NCBI GenBank assembly: GCA_964509295.1
Contig: CAZDWS010000005.1
Coordinates: 1-64,000, forward strand
Source: JBGSQR01 sp964509295
Lineage (GTDB): Bacteria > Desulfobacterota > Desulfuromonadia > Geobacterales > Pseudopelobacteraceae
DNA: 64,000 nt
Reading direction: 5' to 3'
The position numbers and the translations under genes are program-made. The stretch's first letter is position 1. Every line of letters starts with the position of its first letter. The notes beneath the pieces are model-generated. The model made no database searches. It saw only the letters and a list, made by a program, of their open reading frames with translations, and was not told where the DNA came from. Of this stretch, positions 42,464 through 52,400 are shown in pieces.

Positions 42464-43873
42464 ATGGAACAATCCAGAATTCTTGTTGTTGATGACGAGG
42501 AAGTCATCAGGGAAGGCCTTAAACGGATTCTTGACGGAGAGCTTTATACTGTTGAAACCTGCTCCAGCGGTTACAGCGCCATAGAATTATTACAGCAGCG
42601 CAGATACGACCTGATCATTACCGACCTGAAAATGCCCGGCATGAGCGGCATCGAGGTTTTAAAAGGTGTCCGCATACTTCAGCCTTACATACCTGTGATC
42701 CTGATTACCGGATATGCGTCAATCGACACTGCTGTCGAGGCGATGAAAAACGGCGCATTCGATTACATAGCCAAACCATTTACACCGGATCTGTTGCAGG
42801 AAAAAGTTCAAAACGCCCTAAGTCAGCGCAGCATGCCGCTGGATGAAATCTGCCTGGAAAAAGAAATCGCCCTGCATCACGGCTTCCATCAGTTCATCGG
42901 CGACAGCAAGGAAATGCAGAAAGTTTATCGCCGGATCATGCATGTATCTGCAACCAACAGTACCGTGCTGATTACCGGAGAAAGCGGCACAGGCAAGGAA
43001 CTGGCCGCCCGTGCCATCCATGAAAACAGTCCGAGAAAAGACAAGCCGTTCGTTGCTGTGGACTGCTCATCACTGTCGGAAAACCTGCTTGAGAGCGAGC
43101 TGTTCGGCCATGTTAAAGGCTCGTTTACCGGCGCCATCCAGAACAAAACCGGACTGTTCAAAATAGCTGACGGCGGCACGCTTTTTCTGGACGAAGTTTC
43201 CAATATCAGCCTTTCCACCCAGGCGAAACTGCTGCGCACCTTGCAGGAACGTAAAATCACGCCGATTGGCGGCACGCAGCTTCTCCCCATCGATATCCAT
43301 CTTGTTGCCGCAACCAATAAAAATCTCAGAACAATGGCAAACGAAAGAACCTTTCGGGAAGATCTTTTTTTCCGGCTCAATATCATCCCCATCGACCTGC
43401 CGCCGCTTCGCGACCGCAAGCAGGACATTCCACTGCTGATCCGGCATTTTCTGGCCAAATACACAGCAGAAATAGGCAAAAAAATCAGCGGCATGACTCC
43501 TGAAGTCATGACTTTTCTTAAAAACTATTCCTACCCGGGAAATGTCAGAGAACTGGAAAACATGATTGAAAGGGCGGTTGTGCTTGCTGAAGGGGATATA
43601 ATCCGCAACGAAGACCTGGAATTATGGGACAGTAACGACAACTTACCTGAAACAAAGATAGAACGTATACCGATGAATGCGGAGGAATTGAAGGAGATGA
43701 AGCGGCACATTCGTGACCATGCCATAGAGTCACTGGAAAGTGTCTTTGTGCGTAATGCCCTGGAGCGGAACAACTGGAATGTCACCAGGGCTGCCGAAGA
43801 AACCGGCATACTCCGGCCCAATTTCCAGGGCATGATGAAAAAACTTGGAATTTCGATCAAAGGACAGCATTGA
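42464..43873 (+). CDS. bccR: NtrC-family sigma-54-dependent response regulator (BccR-like)
   Basis: A 469-residue activator: receiver domain (DDEEVIREGL, phospho-acceptor Asp in TDLKMPG), an AAA+ domain with Walker A GESGTGKE, the sigma-54 contact loop GSFTGA (usual GAFTGA), Walker B GGTLFLDE and R-finger region, then a Fis-type helix-turn-helix at the C-terminus. By position beside cbcBA it corresponds to the RpoN-dependent regulator BccR of Geobacter sulfurreducens (recalled). It diverges from cbcA and ends 10 bases from the convergent sensor kinase, its likely partner. Confidence 0.9.
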   Translation: MEQSRILVVDDEEVIREGLKRILDGELYTVETCSSGYSAIELLQQRRYDLIITDLKMPGMSGIEVLKGVRILQPYIPVILITGYASIDTAVEAMKNGAFDYIAKPFTPDLLQEKVQNALSQRSMPLDEICLEKEIALHHGFHQFIGDSKEMQKVYRRIMHVSATNSTVLITGESGTGKELAARAIHENSPRKDKPFVAVDCSSLSENLLESELFGHVKGSFTGAIQNKTGLFKIADGGTLFLDEVSNISLSTQAKLLRTLQERKITPIGGTQLLPIDIHLVAATNKNLRTMANERTFREDLFFRLNIIPIDLPPLRDRKQDIPLLIRHFLAKYTAEIGKKISGMTPEVMTFLKNYSYPGNVRELENMIERAVVLAEGDIIRNEDLELWDSNDNLPETKIERIPMNAEELKEMKRHIRDHAIESLESVFVRNALERNNWNVTRAAEETGILRPNFQGMMKKLGISIKGQH

Positions 43874-43883
43874 CAGTTGGGCT

Positions 43884-45446
43884 TTATGCCATATCAGTCG
43901 GAAACATTACAGTAAATGTTGTTCCCTCTCCCAACTTGCTCTTCACTTCTATAGTGCCGCCATTATTTTCAACTATGCCGTAAGAAATTGACAGACCCAA
44001 GCCGGTACCCACCGATTTTGTAGTAAAAAACGGGTCAAAAATCCTGGCAAGATTGTCTTCCGGAATCCCTACCCCATTATCTTTAATAGCTGCACTGACT
44101 GAATTCTGATCTTCTGAATAATCGGTGGATATTAACAGCTCTCCGCCTTCAGGCATGGCATGTCCCGCATTAACCACCAGATTCATGAATACCTGGCGGA
44201 TCTGGTTTGGATCAACCTGCACTTGTGGCAAACTTTTCCTGTAACGTTTCCTGATCACAATCTTTTTAAAATCCGGATGTTTTTTGAAAAAAACTATTAC
44301 TTCATCCAGGATTGATTCAAGGGCAATAAATTCTTTCTGCGGTTGAGACTCGCGACTGAATTCCAGCAGATTTTTCACTATTCCGGCGCACCGCTGGGTT
44401 TCTGCAATAACCTTTTCCACATCCGGCAGCAGCGCCGGATCAAGCCGCTTATCACTGCCGAGAATTGAAGAATACAAAAGAATACCGGTCAGAGGATTGT
44501 TGATCTCATGGGCTACGCCGGCCGCAAGAGTACCAAGAGAGGCCAGCTTTTCCGAGCGGTGTAACTGAACCTCCATCTGCATAATCTCTCTACTGCGTTC
44601 CTCCACTTTGTTCTCCAGACTGTCTGCCCACCCCTTCAACTCTTTTTCAGCTTTGCCGAGACTTTCGGTCATATTGTTCACAGCCTCTGACAATTCCCCC
44701 AGTTCATCCCTGCTGGTGACCGGCACCCTTGCCTCCAGATCGCCCTGCGCAACCAGCGTACTCTGCCGCACCAGTCTCTGCACCGGAATATCCACAAAAT
44801 AATGGGTCAGGACTGTCACCAAAACTCCAATCATCAACAGCAGCAGACAGGCCAGCAGGATAAACTCCAGCCGGTATTCATGGGATTTCTGCCGCAGGGT
44901 TTCCAGTGAAATGGAGATATCCAGATACCCAAGCACAGCGTCATCCTTACTGTGAAAATGGCACGAAGCGGTATAACAGTCCGGCTGATTCTGAATTGCC
45001 TTGGTAAAGCCCAGCGCCTCTTTACCGGTTCTGGATATAACAATGCGACTGCGGTTCATTGAGGTTGAAGAGGTGCCGCTACTGGAAGGAATATGACACA
45101 TGATGCATTCATCGGCATGCTTTCCGATAACAGAATTGGCCTCGCCGGAAATATTTGAAAAAACAACCAGACCTTTCTGATCAACCAGCCGTATATGTTC
45201 AATGTTCTCACTTTTGGACATTCTGCCGATAATATGGTAAAGGCTGGTCTTATCATTCTTAAGCATGGCGTCATAGGCGCTCTGATTGATTATTTCCGCC
45301 AGCTCCTCAGCATTGGAAGCGGCATAGTCAATCATGACTTTTCTGAAGTTTTTCAGATTAATGCCATCCAGCAGTCCCATAAAAATCAGCAGGATCAGTG
45401 ACGTTGTAAAGGTAAGTTTAGCTATCAGGGAAATACGCATTTTCAT
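43884..45446 (-). CDS. haem-c sensor histidine kinase
   Basis: A 520-residue membrane kinase: helix 1 (about residues 9-30), a periplasmic sensor domain with CIMCH and the CX4CH site CYTASCH, helix 2 (about 185-210), HAMP, a short coiled coil, HisKA with phospho-acceptor His313 (AAGVAHEINNPL) and a HATPase with DNGVGIPE and GTGLGLSISYG. The covalent haem(s) would let it sense periplasmic redox or ligands. It is convergent with the NtrC-type regulator at 42464, an arrangement that suggests a pair. Confidence 0.92.
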   Translation of the reverse strand: MKMRISLIAKLTFTTSLILLIFMGLLDGINLKNFRKVMIDYAASNAEELAEIINQSAYDAMLKNDKTSLYHIIGRMSKSENIEHIRLVDQKGLVVFSNISGEANSVIGKHADECIMCHIPSSSGTSSTSMNRSRIVISRTGKEALGFTKAIQNQPDCYTASCHFHSKDDAVLGYLDISISLETLRQKSHEYRLEFILLACLLLLMIGVLVTVLTHYFVDIPVQRLVRQSTLVAQGDLEARVPVTSRDELGELSEAVNNMTESLGKAEKELKGWADSLENKVEERSREIMQMEVQLHRSEKLASLGTLAAGVAHEINNPLTGILLYSSILGSDKRLDPALLPDVEKVIAETQRCAGIVKNLLEFSRESQPQKEFIALESILDEVIVFFKKHPDFKKIVIRKRYRKSLPQVQVDPNQIRQVFMNLVVNAGHAMPEGGELLISTDYSEDQNSVSAAIKDNGVGIPEDNLARIFDPFFTTKSVGTGLGLSISYGIVENNGGTIEVKSKLGEGTTFTVMFPTDMA

Positions 45447-45591
45447 GCTTTGGGTTCCTTACCTGTTGCGTATATAATTTCTATACTTTACATTGGGCCG
45501 CCTGATATATTAACTCGCACTATCAGACATAACACTGCCTAAGCCTTTTAAATTGCGGCATTTATTAACGCACCCAATTATAAAGCGAATA

Positions 45592-45608
45592 TTGGCACAA
45601 TCAATGCT
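45592..45608 (+). promoter_or_regulatory. sigma-54 (RpoN) promoter before the 45663 gene
   Basis: TTGGCAC-AATCA-ATGCT. The invariant GG (45594-45595) and GC (45606-45607) are separated by exactly 10 bases, and the -24 element matches TTGGCAC perfectly; the -12 reads ATGCT against TTGCT. Start is predicted near 45619, 44 bases before the ATG. The adjacent NtrC-type activator is the obvious candidate regulator. Confidence 0.75.
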
Positions 45609-45662
45609 ATTTTGTAAATCAAACAGTTCCGGATAGAAACCCACATCTTGAGGAATTAAATC

Positions 45663-45899
45663 ATGTGGCAACCCAGTGAAAGTTTCTTCATAAAATCCCA
45701 TATCATCGGCTCCGTTGCCACACTGGTATGTTGTTTAAGCATCTTTATCATCTGTCTTGTGCCGTCATTTTTCCCGGATGTATACAGGCTGCTTGTTGAT
45801 GAACGGATCAGCACTGTAATCCCCTATCTGCTGTTTATTGCCCTGGGAGAATCCATTTTCTCAATCTGGTATTTTGTTTTCAGAAAAGAGGGCAAATGA
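45663..45899 (+). CDS. small two-helix membrane protein, unknown function
   Basis: A 78-residue protein with two hydrophobic helices (IIGSVATLVCCLSIFIICLVP and VIPYLLFIALGESIFSIWYFVF) and a short basic C-terminus. I do not recognise it. A GAGGA site precedes the ATG and a sigma-54 promoter lies upstream. It lies 29 bases before the gene at 45929, so the two are probably one unit. Confidence 0.65.
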   Translation: MWQPSESFFIKSHIIGSVATLVCCLSIFIICLVPSFFPDVYRLLVDERISTVIPYLLFIALGESIFSIWYFVFRKEGK

Positions 45900-45928
45900 T
45901 TTCAAGCCTGCAGAACCGGAATTGATCT

Positions 45929-46279
45929 ATGGCTGACAACTCCACATACACTTCTGTAATGAAAAAAACCCGACTGCGACGCAAACTCTTCTTCGGAACT
46001 GTGCTGGCATATCTTCCGGCGATTATTATCACCCACAAGATTTCACCCACCACCATGGCCATGGGAACAGTCTTTGGGATCTGGGTTGCCATGTTGATAG
46101 TTGTCACATTTATTGTGGCATTAAGCAAATGCCCGGGATGCGGCAATTACTTTCACCTGCACGGCATGACCCTGCTGGTTCTTCGCAAATGCCTTCATTG
46201 CCAGCTCCATATCAACACCGACACCCCACCACCGCTAGAATCTGCCGGACCTGAAGAAATCATATCTCCCCTAAAATAA
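45929..46279 (+). CDS. small membrane protein with zinc-ribbon-like tail
   Basis: A 116-residue protein: basic N-terminus, two membrane helices (about residues 21-36 and 43-64), then CPGCGNYFHLHG...CLHC, a Cys4 zinc-ribbon-like arrangement facing the cytoplasm or periplasm. Function unknown. It is second in the sigma-54-preceded pair. Confidence 0.65.
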   Translation: MADNSTYTSVMKKTRLRRKLFFGTVLAYLPAIIITHKISPTTMAMGTVFGIWVAMLIVVTFIVALSKCPGCGNYFHLHGMTLLVLRKCLHCQLHINTDTPPPLESAGPEEIISPLK

Positions 46280-46283
46280 ATAC

Positions 46284-46314
46284 AAAAAAACCGGGACACT
46301 TTCCAGTGACCCGG
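46284..46314 (-). terminator. terminator after the 46340 gene
   Basis: CCGGGACACT (46291-46300)/AGTGACCCGG (46305-46314) with one mismatch, loop TTCC, and seven T on the reverse strand. On the forward strand it may also stop the 45929 unit. Confidence 0.85.
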
Positions 46315-46339
46315 CTTTATTCAGAGTTATACTATGCTG

Positions 46340-46564
46340 TTAATGCTTATTTTCAACTGTTACTGCTGTTTCACGCTTGGCAGCGATTCCCTTGGCCATA
46401 CCGAACATCAATAAAACTGCCGGGATCAGCTGAGCAACCACTATCAATGCGCAAAAACCGAGAAAGATCCAGACAAATAAACCGCTACTGTCTTCACGTG
46501 CCCCTGATGCTGCAAATGCTGTTGCGGGAGCAAGGATTCCGATTATCATGGCTAGTGTTTTCAT
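46340..46564 (-). CDS. small exported/membrane protein, unknown function
   Basis: A 74-residue protein with a cleavable signal peptide (MKTLAMIIGILAPATAFA), a short acidic stretch and one membrane helix (FVWIFLGFCALIVVAQLIPAVL by rough limits), then a basic tail. A good AAGGAG site is present. It is a single gene with its own terminator and a possible sigma-54 promoter. I cannot assign a role. Confidence 0.65.
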   Translation of the reverse strand: MKTLAMIIGILAPATAFAASGAREDSSGLFVWIFLGFCALIVVAQLIPAVLLMFGMAKGIAAKRETAVTVENKH

Positions 46565-46938
46565 TTTGTTCTCCTTTATATTTGAGTAGTGGATTAATTG
46601 ATTGCTTTGACTTTATACAATGCACTACCGATGCCAAATACTGACTTAAATATTTAATCACCACCAAGCCACTTAAATTATTGAATATTTTTCACAGTGA
46701 TCAACACAGCTACCGAATCCGCCTGTTTTTTTACTTTAAACTGTATGAAAATCAGATACTACCCGCCAGACTCATTCCAGCATACATCAATAATTCAGAG
46801 TACTTAAAGTTAACTCATTTCAACACCACTGTATAAAAATCACATACATAATATCATTTGCAAAACTTGCATTAATTAATTGTTGCGATAATATAACCGT
46901 CAGTAACAATTACAAAATAACTTCTCCCAAGAGGTCAT
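46565..46938. promoter_or_regulatory. intergenic region between the small membrane protein and the kinase array
   Basis: About 370 AT-rich bases, divergent. Besides the sigma-54-like site (46620-46635) I see no clear operator. A forward TATAAA at about 46832 could be a -10 for the kinase array, without a convincing -35. Confidence 0.35.
46620..46635 (-). promoter_or_regulatory. possible sigma-54 promoter before the 46340 gene
   Basis: Reverse strand reads TGGCATCGGTAGTGCA, with GG and GC (complements 46633-46634 and 46621-46622) separated by 10 bases. It matches the consensus less well than the site at 45592. It is about 57 bases from the ATG. Confidence 0.45.
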
Positions 46939-49428
46939 ATGGATACGCCTGAGGATCAAAAGCCAGATATTGAGGGCGCAACTTCCAGCAAGACAACCAC
47001 CCATCAAATTCAGAGCGAAGAAAAAGATTTTTACAGCCGCATCATACAAAATGCCGCAGCTCCCATGCTTGTCATTGACGCGCGGCACCATATTCTCTTC
47101 TGGAACAATGCCCTGGCAAAACTGACCGGTAAAAGTTCCTTTCAAATGAGGGGTACTAAACTGCAGTGGACCCCATTTTATTCCGAAAAACGTCCGTTAC
47201 TGGCTGACCTGTTGATCGACCAAAAACTGCAGGCGATTGAAAACAGTTATTCAGGGGTGGAGGTTTCACATTTTGTGGACGGCGCTTACCGTGCTGAAGG
47301 GTGGTATGAAAACGTTGGTGGTAAGCGCCGCTACCTGCTTTTTGAGGCAGCTCCAATAACCAATAGACAAAACAAAATAGTAGCTGCCATTGAAACCATA
47401 GAAGACATCACCGAACGCAAACTGGCCCAGGAAGTTTTGGATAACCAGCACCGCTTTCTGCAGGAAATTCTGGAAGCCATACCAAACCCGGTTTTCTACA
47501 AAGATACAAACAACGCATTCATTGGCTGTAACAAGGCTTTTTCCACTTTTTTCGGCAAAACGGTTTCAGAGGTTATCGGTAAAACGCTGGCACATATTAC
47601 ACCACCTGAACGGGCGCTGGTCAGCTTTGCAAGAGACCTCCAGGTATTGGAAACTCTTACGGCAATGACCTATGAAACACCGATGTTGCGCTGTGATGGA
47701 CAGGAGCGGGCCGTACTTGTCACAAAAGCTCCTTTTTTAAATGCGGACGGATCACTGGGAGGCATTGTCGGCACCTTTGTCGATGTTACGGAACAGCGCA
47801 AACTGGACGAGCAGATCATGAAAATGTCGCGAGCTGTTGAACAAAGCCCGGTCTCAATTGTTATTACCGACATGAATGGCCAGATAGAATACGTCAACCC
47901 CAGATTTTGCAAAACAACCGGTTACACACCTGAAGAAGCCATTGGAAACAACACGCGCATCCTGAAATCCGGAGAAATGTCGGTCGAAGGATATGCTGAG
48001 TTATGGAACACTATCTCTTCCGGCAGGGAGTGGCGTGGTGAATTTCATAATAAGCGCAAAGATGGAGAACTATACTGGGAGTATGCCAGCATATCTCCAC
48101 TGACGGATAAAGACGGGCAGATCACCGGATTCCTGGCGATTAAAGAGGACATCACCTCCAGGAAAGAAACAGAAACTGCACTGGCAAGCAGCCAGAAAGA
48201 ATTACTATCAAAACATAAAGAGCTGGAAAATCTTTTTGACCAGGTCAAGGCGGCAAAGAGGGAATGGGAAGACACACTTGACAGCCTGCAGGACTTCGTG
48301 ATCCTGACCGATGCCGAGCACCGCATTCGGCGCTGCAACCGATTGCTGTGCGACATAACCGGCATGGCATACAATGATGTAATTGCCCGTGATTGGCGGG
48401 AACTGTTAAAAGTGGCCGGTTTCAATTTCATCAAGTTCGACAACTCGCGGGGAGAGCTTCTGCATACCACTACGGAACGCTTTTATGATCTGACTGTTTA
48501 TGACATGAAGGGTCAAACAAATGAAAAGATAACCGGATATGTGGTTTCCATGAATGATACAACCGAAATCCGCTCTGTCACTGAAGAGCTAAAAAAGACT
48601 TCACTGGAATTAAGTGAGGCCCATCAGGCGGTCTATCAGCAAGAGAAAATGGCCTCCATCGGCCAGCTGGCAGCCGGTGTAGCCCATGAAATCAACAACC
48701 CCATGGGTTTTATCTCCAGCAACCTCAATACGCTTGGCAAGTATCTGGAAAAGATAAATACGTTTGAATCAGCCCTTATGGATAAAGTAGCCACAGTATG
48801 CAGTCCAGACCTTTCAACGGAGCTGAAAGGTCTGCGCAAATCCTTGAAAATCGACTTTATCATGCATGATATCCGCAACCTGATTGATGAGTCACGCGAC
48901 GGGGCAGAACGGGTACGGCGCATCGTGCAGGACCTGAAGAGTTTTTCCCATGTGGATGAAGCGGAATGTAAACTGTTCAGTATCAATGAGTGCCTGGACA
49001 GCACAATCAACATGGCCCGCAACGAAATCAAATACGTCGCTGAAGTCAAAATCGATTACCAAGAGGACCTGCCACTTCTGAACTGCTACCCACAGCAGTT
49101 AAACCAGGTCTTCATGAACCTGCTGGTCAATGCCGCCCATGCCATTGAGGGACACGGCACACTCAGCATCTCAACCCGCCAGGAAGCGAATGACATTGTT
49201 ATCAAAGTCAGTGACACCGGCAAAGGTATTGCCCCGGAAAACCTGAGCCGTATTTTCGAGCCATTCTTCACCACCAAAGAGATCGGCAAGGGTACCGGTC
49301 TGGGGCTTTCGATCAGTTATGACATTATCAAGAAGCATGGCGGCACAATATCTGTGGAAAGCGAAGTAGGCAAAGGTTCAACCTTCAACATCCGCCTTCC
49401 TCTGGACCATCAGTTTGATGTAAAGTAA
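46939..49428 (+). CDS. cytoplasmic multi-PAS sensor histidine kinase
   Basis: An 829-residue kinase with no membrane segment. About four PAS domains are linked by PAC strands ending DITERK, DVTEQRK, DITSRK and DTTEIR, then a coiled coil, HisKA with phospho-acceptor His583 (AAGVAHEINNPMG) and HATPase (DTGKGIAPEN, GTGLGLSISYD). The HisKA is of the extended kind with a long insert after the H box, as in the kinase at 61947. It is the first gene of the forward signalling array; AAGAGG precedes the ATG. Confidence 0.9.
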   Translation: MDTPEDQKPDIEGATSSKTTTHQIQSEEKDFYSRIIQNAAAPMLVIDARHHILFWNNALAKLTGKSSFQMRGTKLQWTPFYSEKRPLLADLLIDQKLQAIENSYSGVEVSHFVDGAYRAEGWYENVGGKRRYLLFEAAPITNRQNKIVAAIETIEDITERKLAQEVLDNQHRFLQEILEAIPNPVFYKDTNNAFIGCNKAFSTFFGKTVSEVIGKTLAHITPPERALVSFARDLQVLETLTAMTYETPMLRCDGQERAVLVTKAPFLNADGSLGGIVGTFVDVTEQRKLDEQIMKMSRAVEQSPVSIVITDMNGQIEYVNPRFCKTTGYTPEEAIGNNTRILKSGEMSVEGYAELWNTISSGREWRGEFHNKRKDGELYWEYASISPLTDKDGQITGFLAIKEDITSRKETETALASSQKELLSKHKELENLFDQVKAAKREWEDTLDSLQDFVILTDAEHRIRRCNRLLCDITGMAYNDVIARDWRELLKVAGFNFIKFDNSRGELLHTTTERFYDLTVYDMKGQTNEKITGYVVSMNDTTEIRSVTEELKKTSLELSEAHQAVYQQEKMASIGQLAAGVAHEINNPMGFISSNLNTLGKYLEKINTFESALMDKVATVCSPDLSTELKGLRKSLKIDFIMHDIRNLIDESRDGAERVRRIVQDLKSFSHVDEAECKLFSINECLDSTINMARNEIKYVAEVKIDYQEDLPLLNCYPQQLNQVFMNLLVNAAHAIEGHGTLSISTRQEANDIVIKVSDTGKGIAPENLSRIFEPFFTTKEIGKGTGLGLSISYDIIKKHGGTISVESEVGKGSTFNIRLPLDHQFDVK

Positions 49429-49470
49429 AATCCAACACGATCTTAAATACATCTGGTAACTGAGGTATCC

Positions 49471-52400
49471 ATGCAGACCAGTCAGCAGGCAGTTGACAAA
49501 TCATCGCAGCAGAGAATGATTCAGATTTGCTGTGCATTCTCGGCAGCTGTCGGCGCTATTGCCTGGATTGGACTTGCAGCTGGAATTACTTTCCTGGCCA
49601 GCCTTGGTAACACCCTGATACCAATGGCTCCCAGCACATCACTTCTGTTCATCGCCTTTGGCATCACCGGCTTTTTATCAGTTAACTCGGCAAATTCTCC
49701 ACAAGCAGCCCGGGCAGCCCGTATCATAGCAATCGCCTCGGCAGCAATAGCCCTGCCATTGCTGGTTCTTTCCCTGCAAGGTATCTATCTGGATCTGGAA
49801 CATCTCGGCATACGTGCATTTGAACATTCCACGTCCAAACCGATCGGTCACATGTCGCCAATCACTGCTTTCAGCTTTCTTGGCATCTCCGCCTCATTCC
49901 TAACAACTCTACCGGCAGCAGGCAAAAGAAAAGCATTTGGCCAGATCACTCTCTGGCTGCCAATCCTGCTGCTGGTATTTTATACCATGCTGTCACTAGC
50001 CTATCTGCTGGGAACTCCGCTATTCTATTCGGAACGGTTCATCCCGCCTGCTGCCACAACCAGCCTGGCCTTTATGTCTCTTTCCATGGCATTGCTTTTA
50101 CTGGCCATGCCACGTAAGTTACAAAGCGACCATGGCAGTAGATTCAATCATCAATCTTCGTCCAAACTGCTGATTGTTTTCCTTTTTCTTGTAGCCGGCA
50201 TTCTGGTAACCGGGCACTTCTACCACAACAAACAAAAAGAAAATCATTTTCAAGAAGCGGGGCGGCAGCTATCTGCGGTTGCAGACCTGAAAACTAATGA
50301 ATTGCTTTCCTGGCGTAATGAACGTCTGGCCGATGCCGATTTATTTTATAACAACAAAGCCTTTGCACAGACGTTGAAAGATTACTACAAAAACCGCTCA
50401 TCCGATCACTATCGCCAGGAGGTGGTCAGCTGGCTGCAAAGTGTTCAGAAGATTAACTACGATGCAGTTTTCCTGCTCGACCCCCGGGGTAAAAAACAGC
50501 TTTCATTTCCTGCAGATGCCTTTCCGTTTTCACCGTTGGCGACCCGGTCAGCACAGGACTCAATAAAATCCGGCCAGATTGTCTTTATGGATTTCTACCG
50601 ACATGATGGTAATCGTAAAATCTATTTAAATATAATGGTTCCGATTTTTGACCCGGCCTCAGCCAAAACACCTCTTGGTGTCATTTCATTAAGGATCGAC
50701 CCGGACAAATTTCTGTATCCCTACATCAAACGCTGGCCAAACGACAGTTCAACAGCCGAAACTTTGATCGTTAAAAGAGATGGTGATGATGTCATCTATT
50801 TGAACGAACTCCGTTTTGACTCTGCCGTTGCCCTGAACCGGAGAATTCCGCTGACAAGAGTCCAGACACCAACTGTCATGGCAGTGCTGGGTCAGACCGG
50901 AGTGGTGGAAGGGAACGATTACCGTGACATACCGGTCCTGGCGGCGCTAAGGCATATTCCGGATTCACCCTGGTATTTGATAGCCCGTATTGACTTGAAA
51001 GAAATTCAAAAACCGCTGAGCCGGCGCCTCTGGATTACGGTTGCTCTGACCATTACCCTGCTTGTCAGTGCTGCTGCAGTTGTCGTGTCAATCTGGAAAC
51101 AGCAGACCGTAGGCAATGTACTTTTAAACAATGAGAGACTACAATGCATTGTTAACGTCTTTCAGTTTAATCCCCCCACGACTCAGGAGCTTCTCGATTT
51201 TGCCCTTAATGAATCACTGCGTATGACCGGCAGCAAATACGGCTACATCTACTACTATGATGAAGACACGCAGCTGTTTACTTTGAACTCATGGTCACAC
51301 GATGTCATGGATTCGTGCAGGGTCGGGAACCCGCAGACAACTTATGAACTGGCGAAAACGGGCATTTGGGGGGAAGCGGTCCGGCAGCGCAAGCCGATTA
51401 TGATCAACAACTTTGCTGCACCAAATCCACACAAGAAGGGCATACCTGAAGGACATGTCACATTGACTAACTTCCTGACCATACCGCTTTTCAATAAAGG
51501 ACGGATTGTGGCTGTGGTCGGTGTGGCAAACAAGGAAACCGCTTACGACGACTCCGACCTGCTACAGTTGTCATTGTTAATGGATGCGGTCTGGAAAGTC
51601 GCCGAGCACAAACGTTTCGAAGAAACACTGCGGGAAACCAACGAATACCTGGAAAATCTGATCACCTATGCCAATGCGCCAATCATTGTCTGGGATGCAC
51701 AATTCAGAATTACCCGCCTGAACCATGCCTTTGAGGCACTGATTGGCCAGACAGCCGATGCTGTCTGCGGTAAAACCATAGAAATACTTTTTCCGGAAAA
51801 ACTTGTGGAAGAATCAATGGCCAATATCAGGAAGACCTTGACCGGTGAACGCTGGGAATCCGTCGAAATTGCCATAAAGCATATTGATGAATCAGTCAGG
51901 ACAGTACTATGGAACTCTGCCACAATCTTTGCATCCGACCATCAGACACCTGTAGCTACAATCGCCCAGGGACAGGACATAACCGAACGTAAACATTATG
52001 AAGAGGAACTCAAACATAAAAATATCGAGCTGGAACGCTTCATGTATACCATTTCCCATGACCTCAAAAGCCCGCTGGTCACGATCTCCACTTTCCTGAC
52101 CTATCTGCAGCAGGATCTTGCCACCGACAATCAGGAACGCATACATCAGGACATAGGATTCATGCGCAGTGCTGCCGACAAAATGGATATTCTGCTATCT
52201 GAACTTCTGGAACTTTTCCGGGTTGGCAGGCATGTTGTTAATCCGGAGGAAATCAGCCTGAATGAAATCTACGAAGAAACCATGCATCTGGTGGCAGGGC
52301 AGATCAGCCTGATCAAGGCAACCGTTTCAACCAGCGACAGACAACTGATCTTGTTTGGCGATCGGATTCGTCTGGTGGAAATCTGGCAGAATCTGATCGA

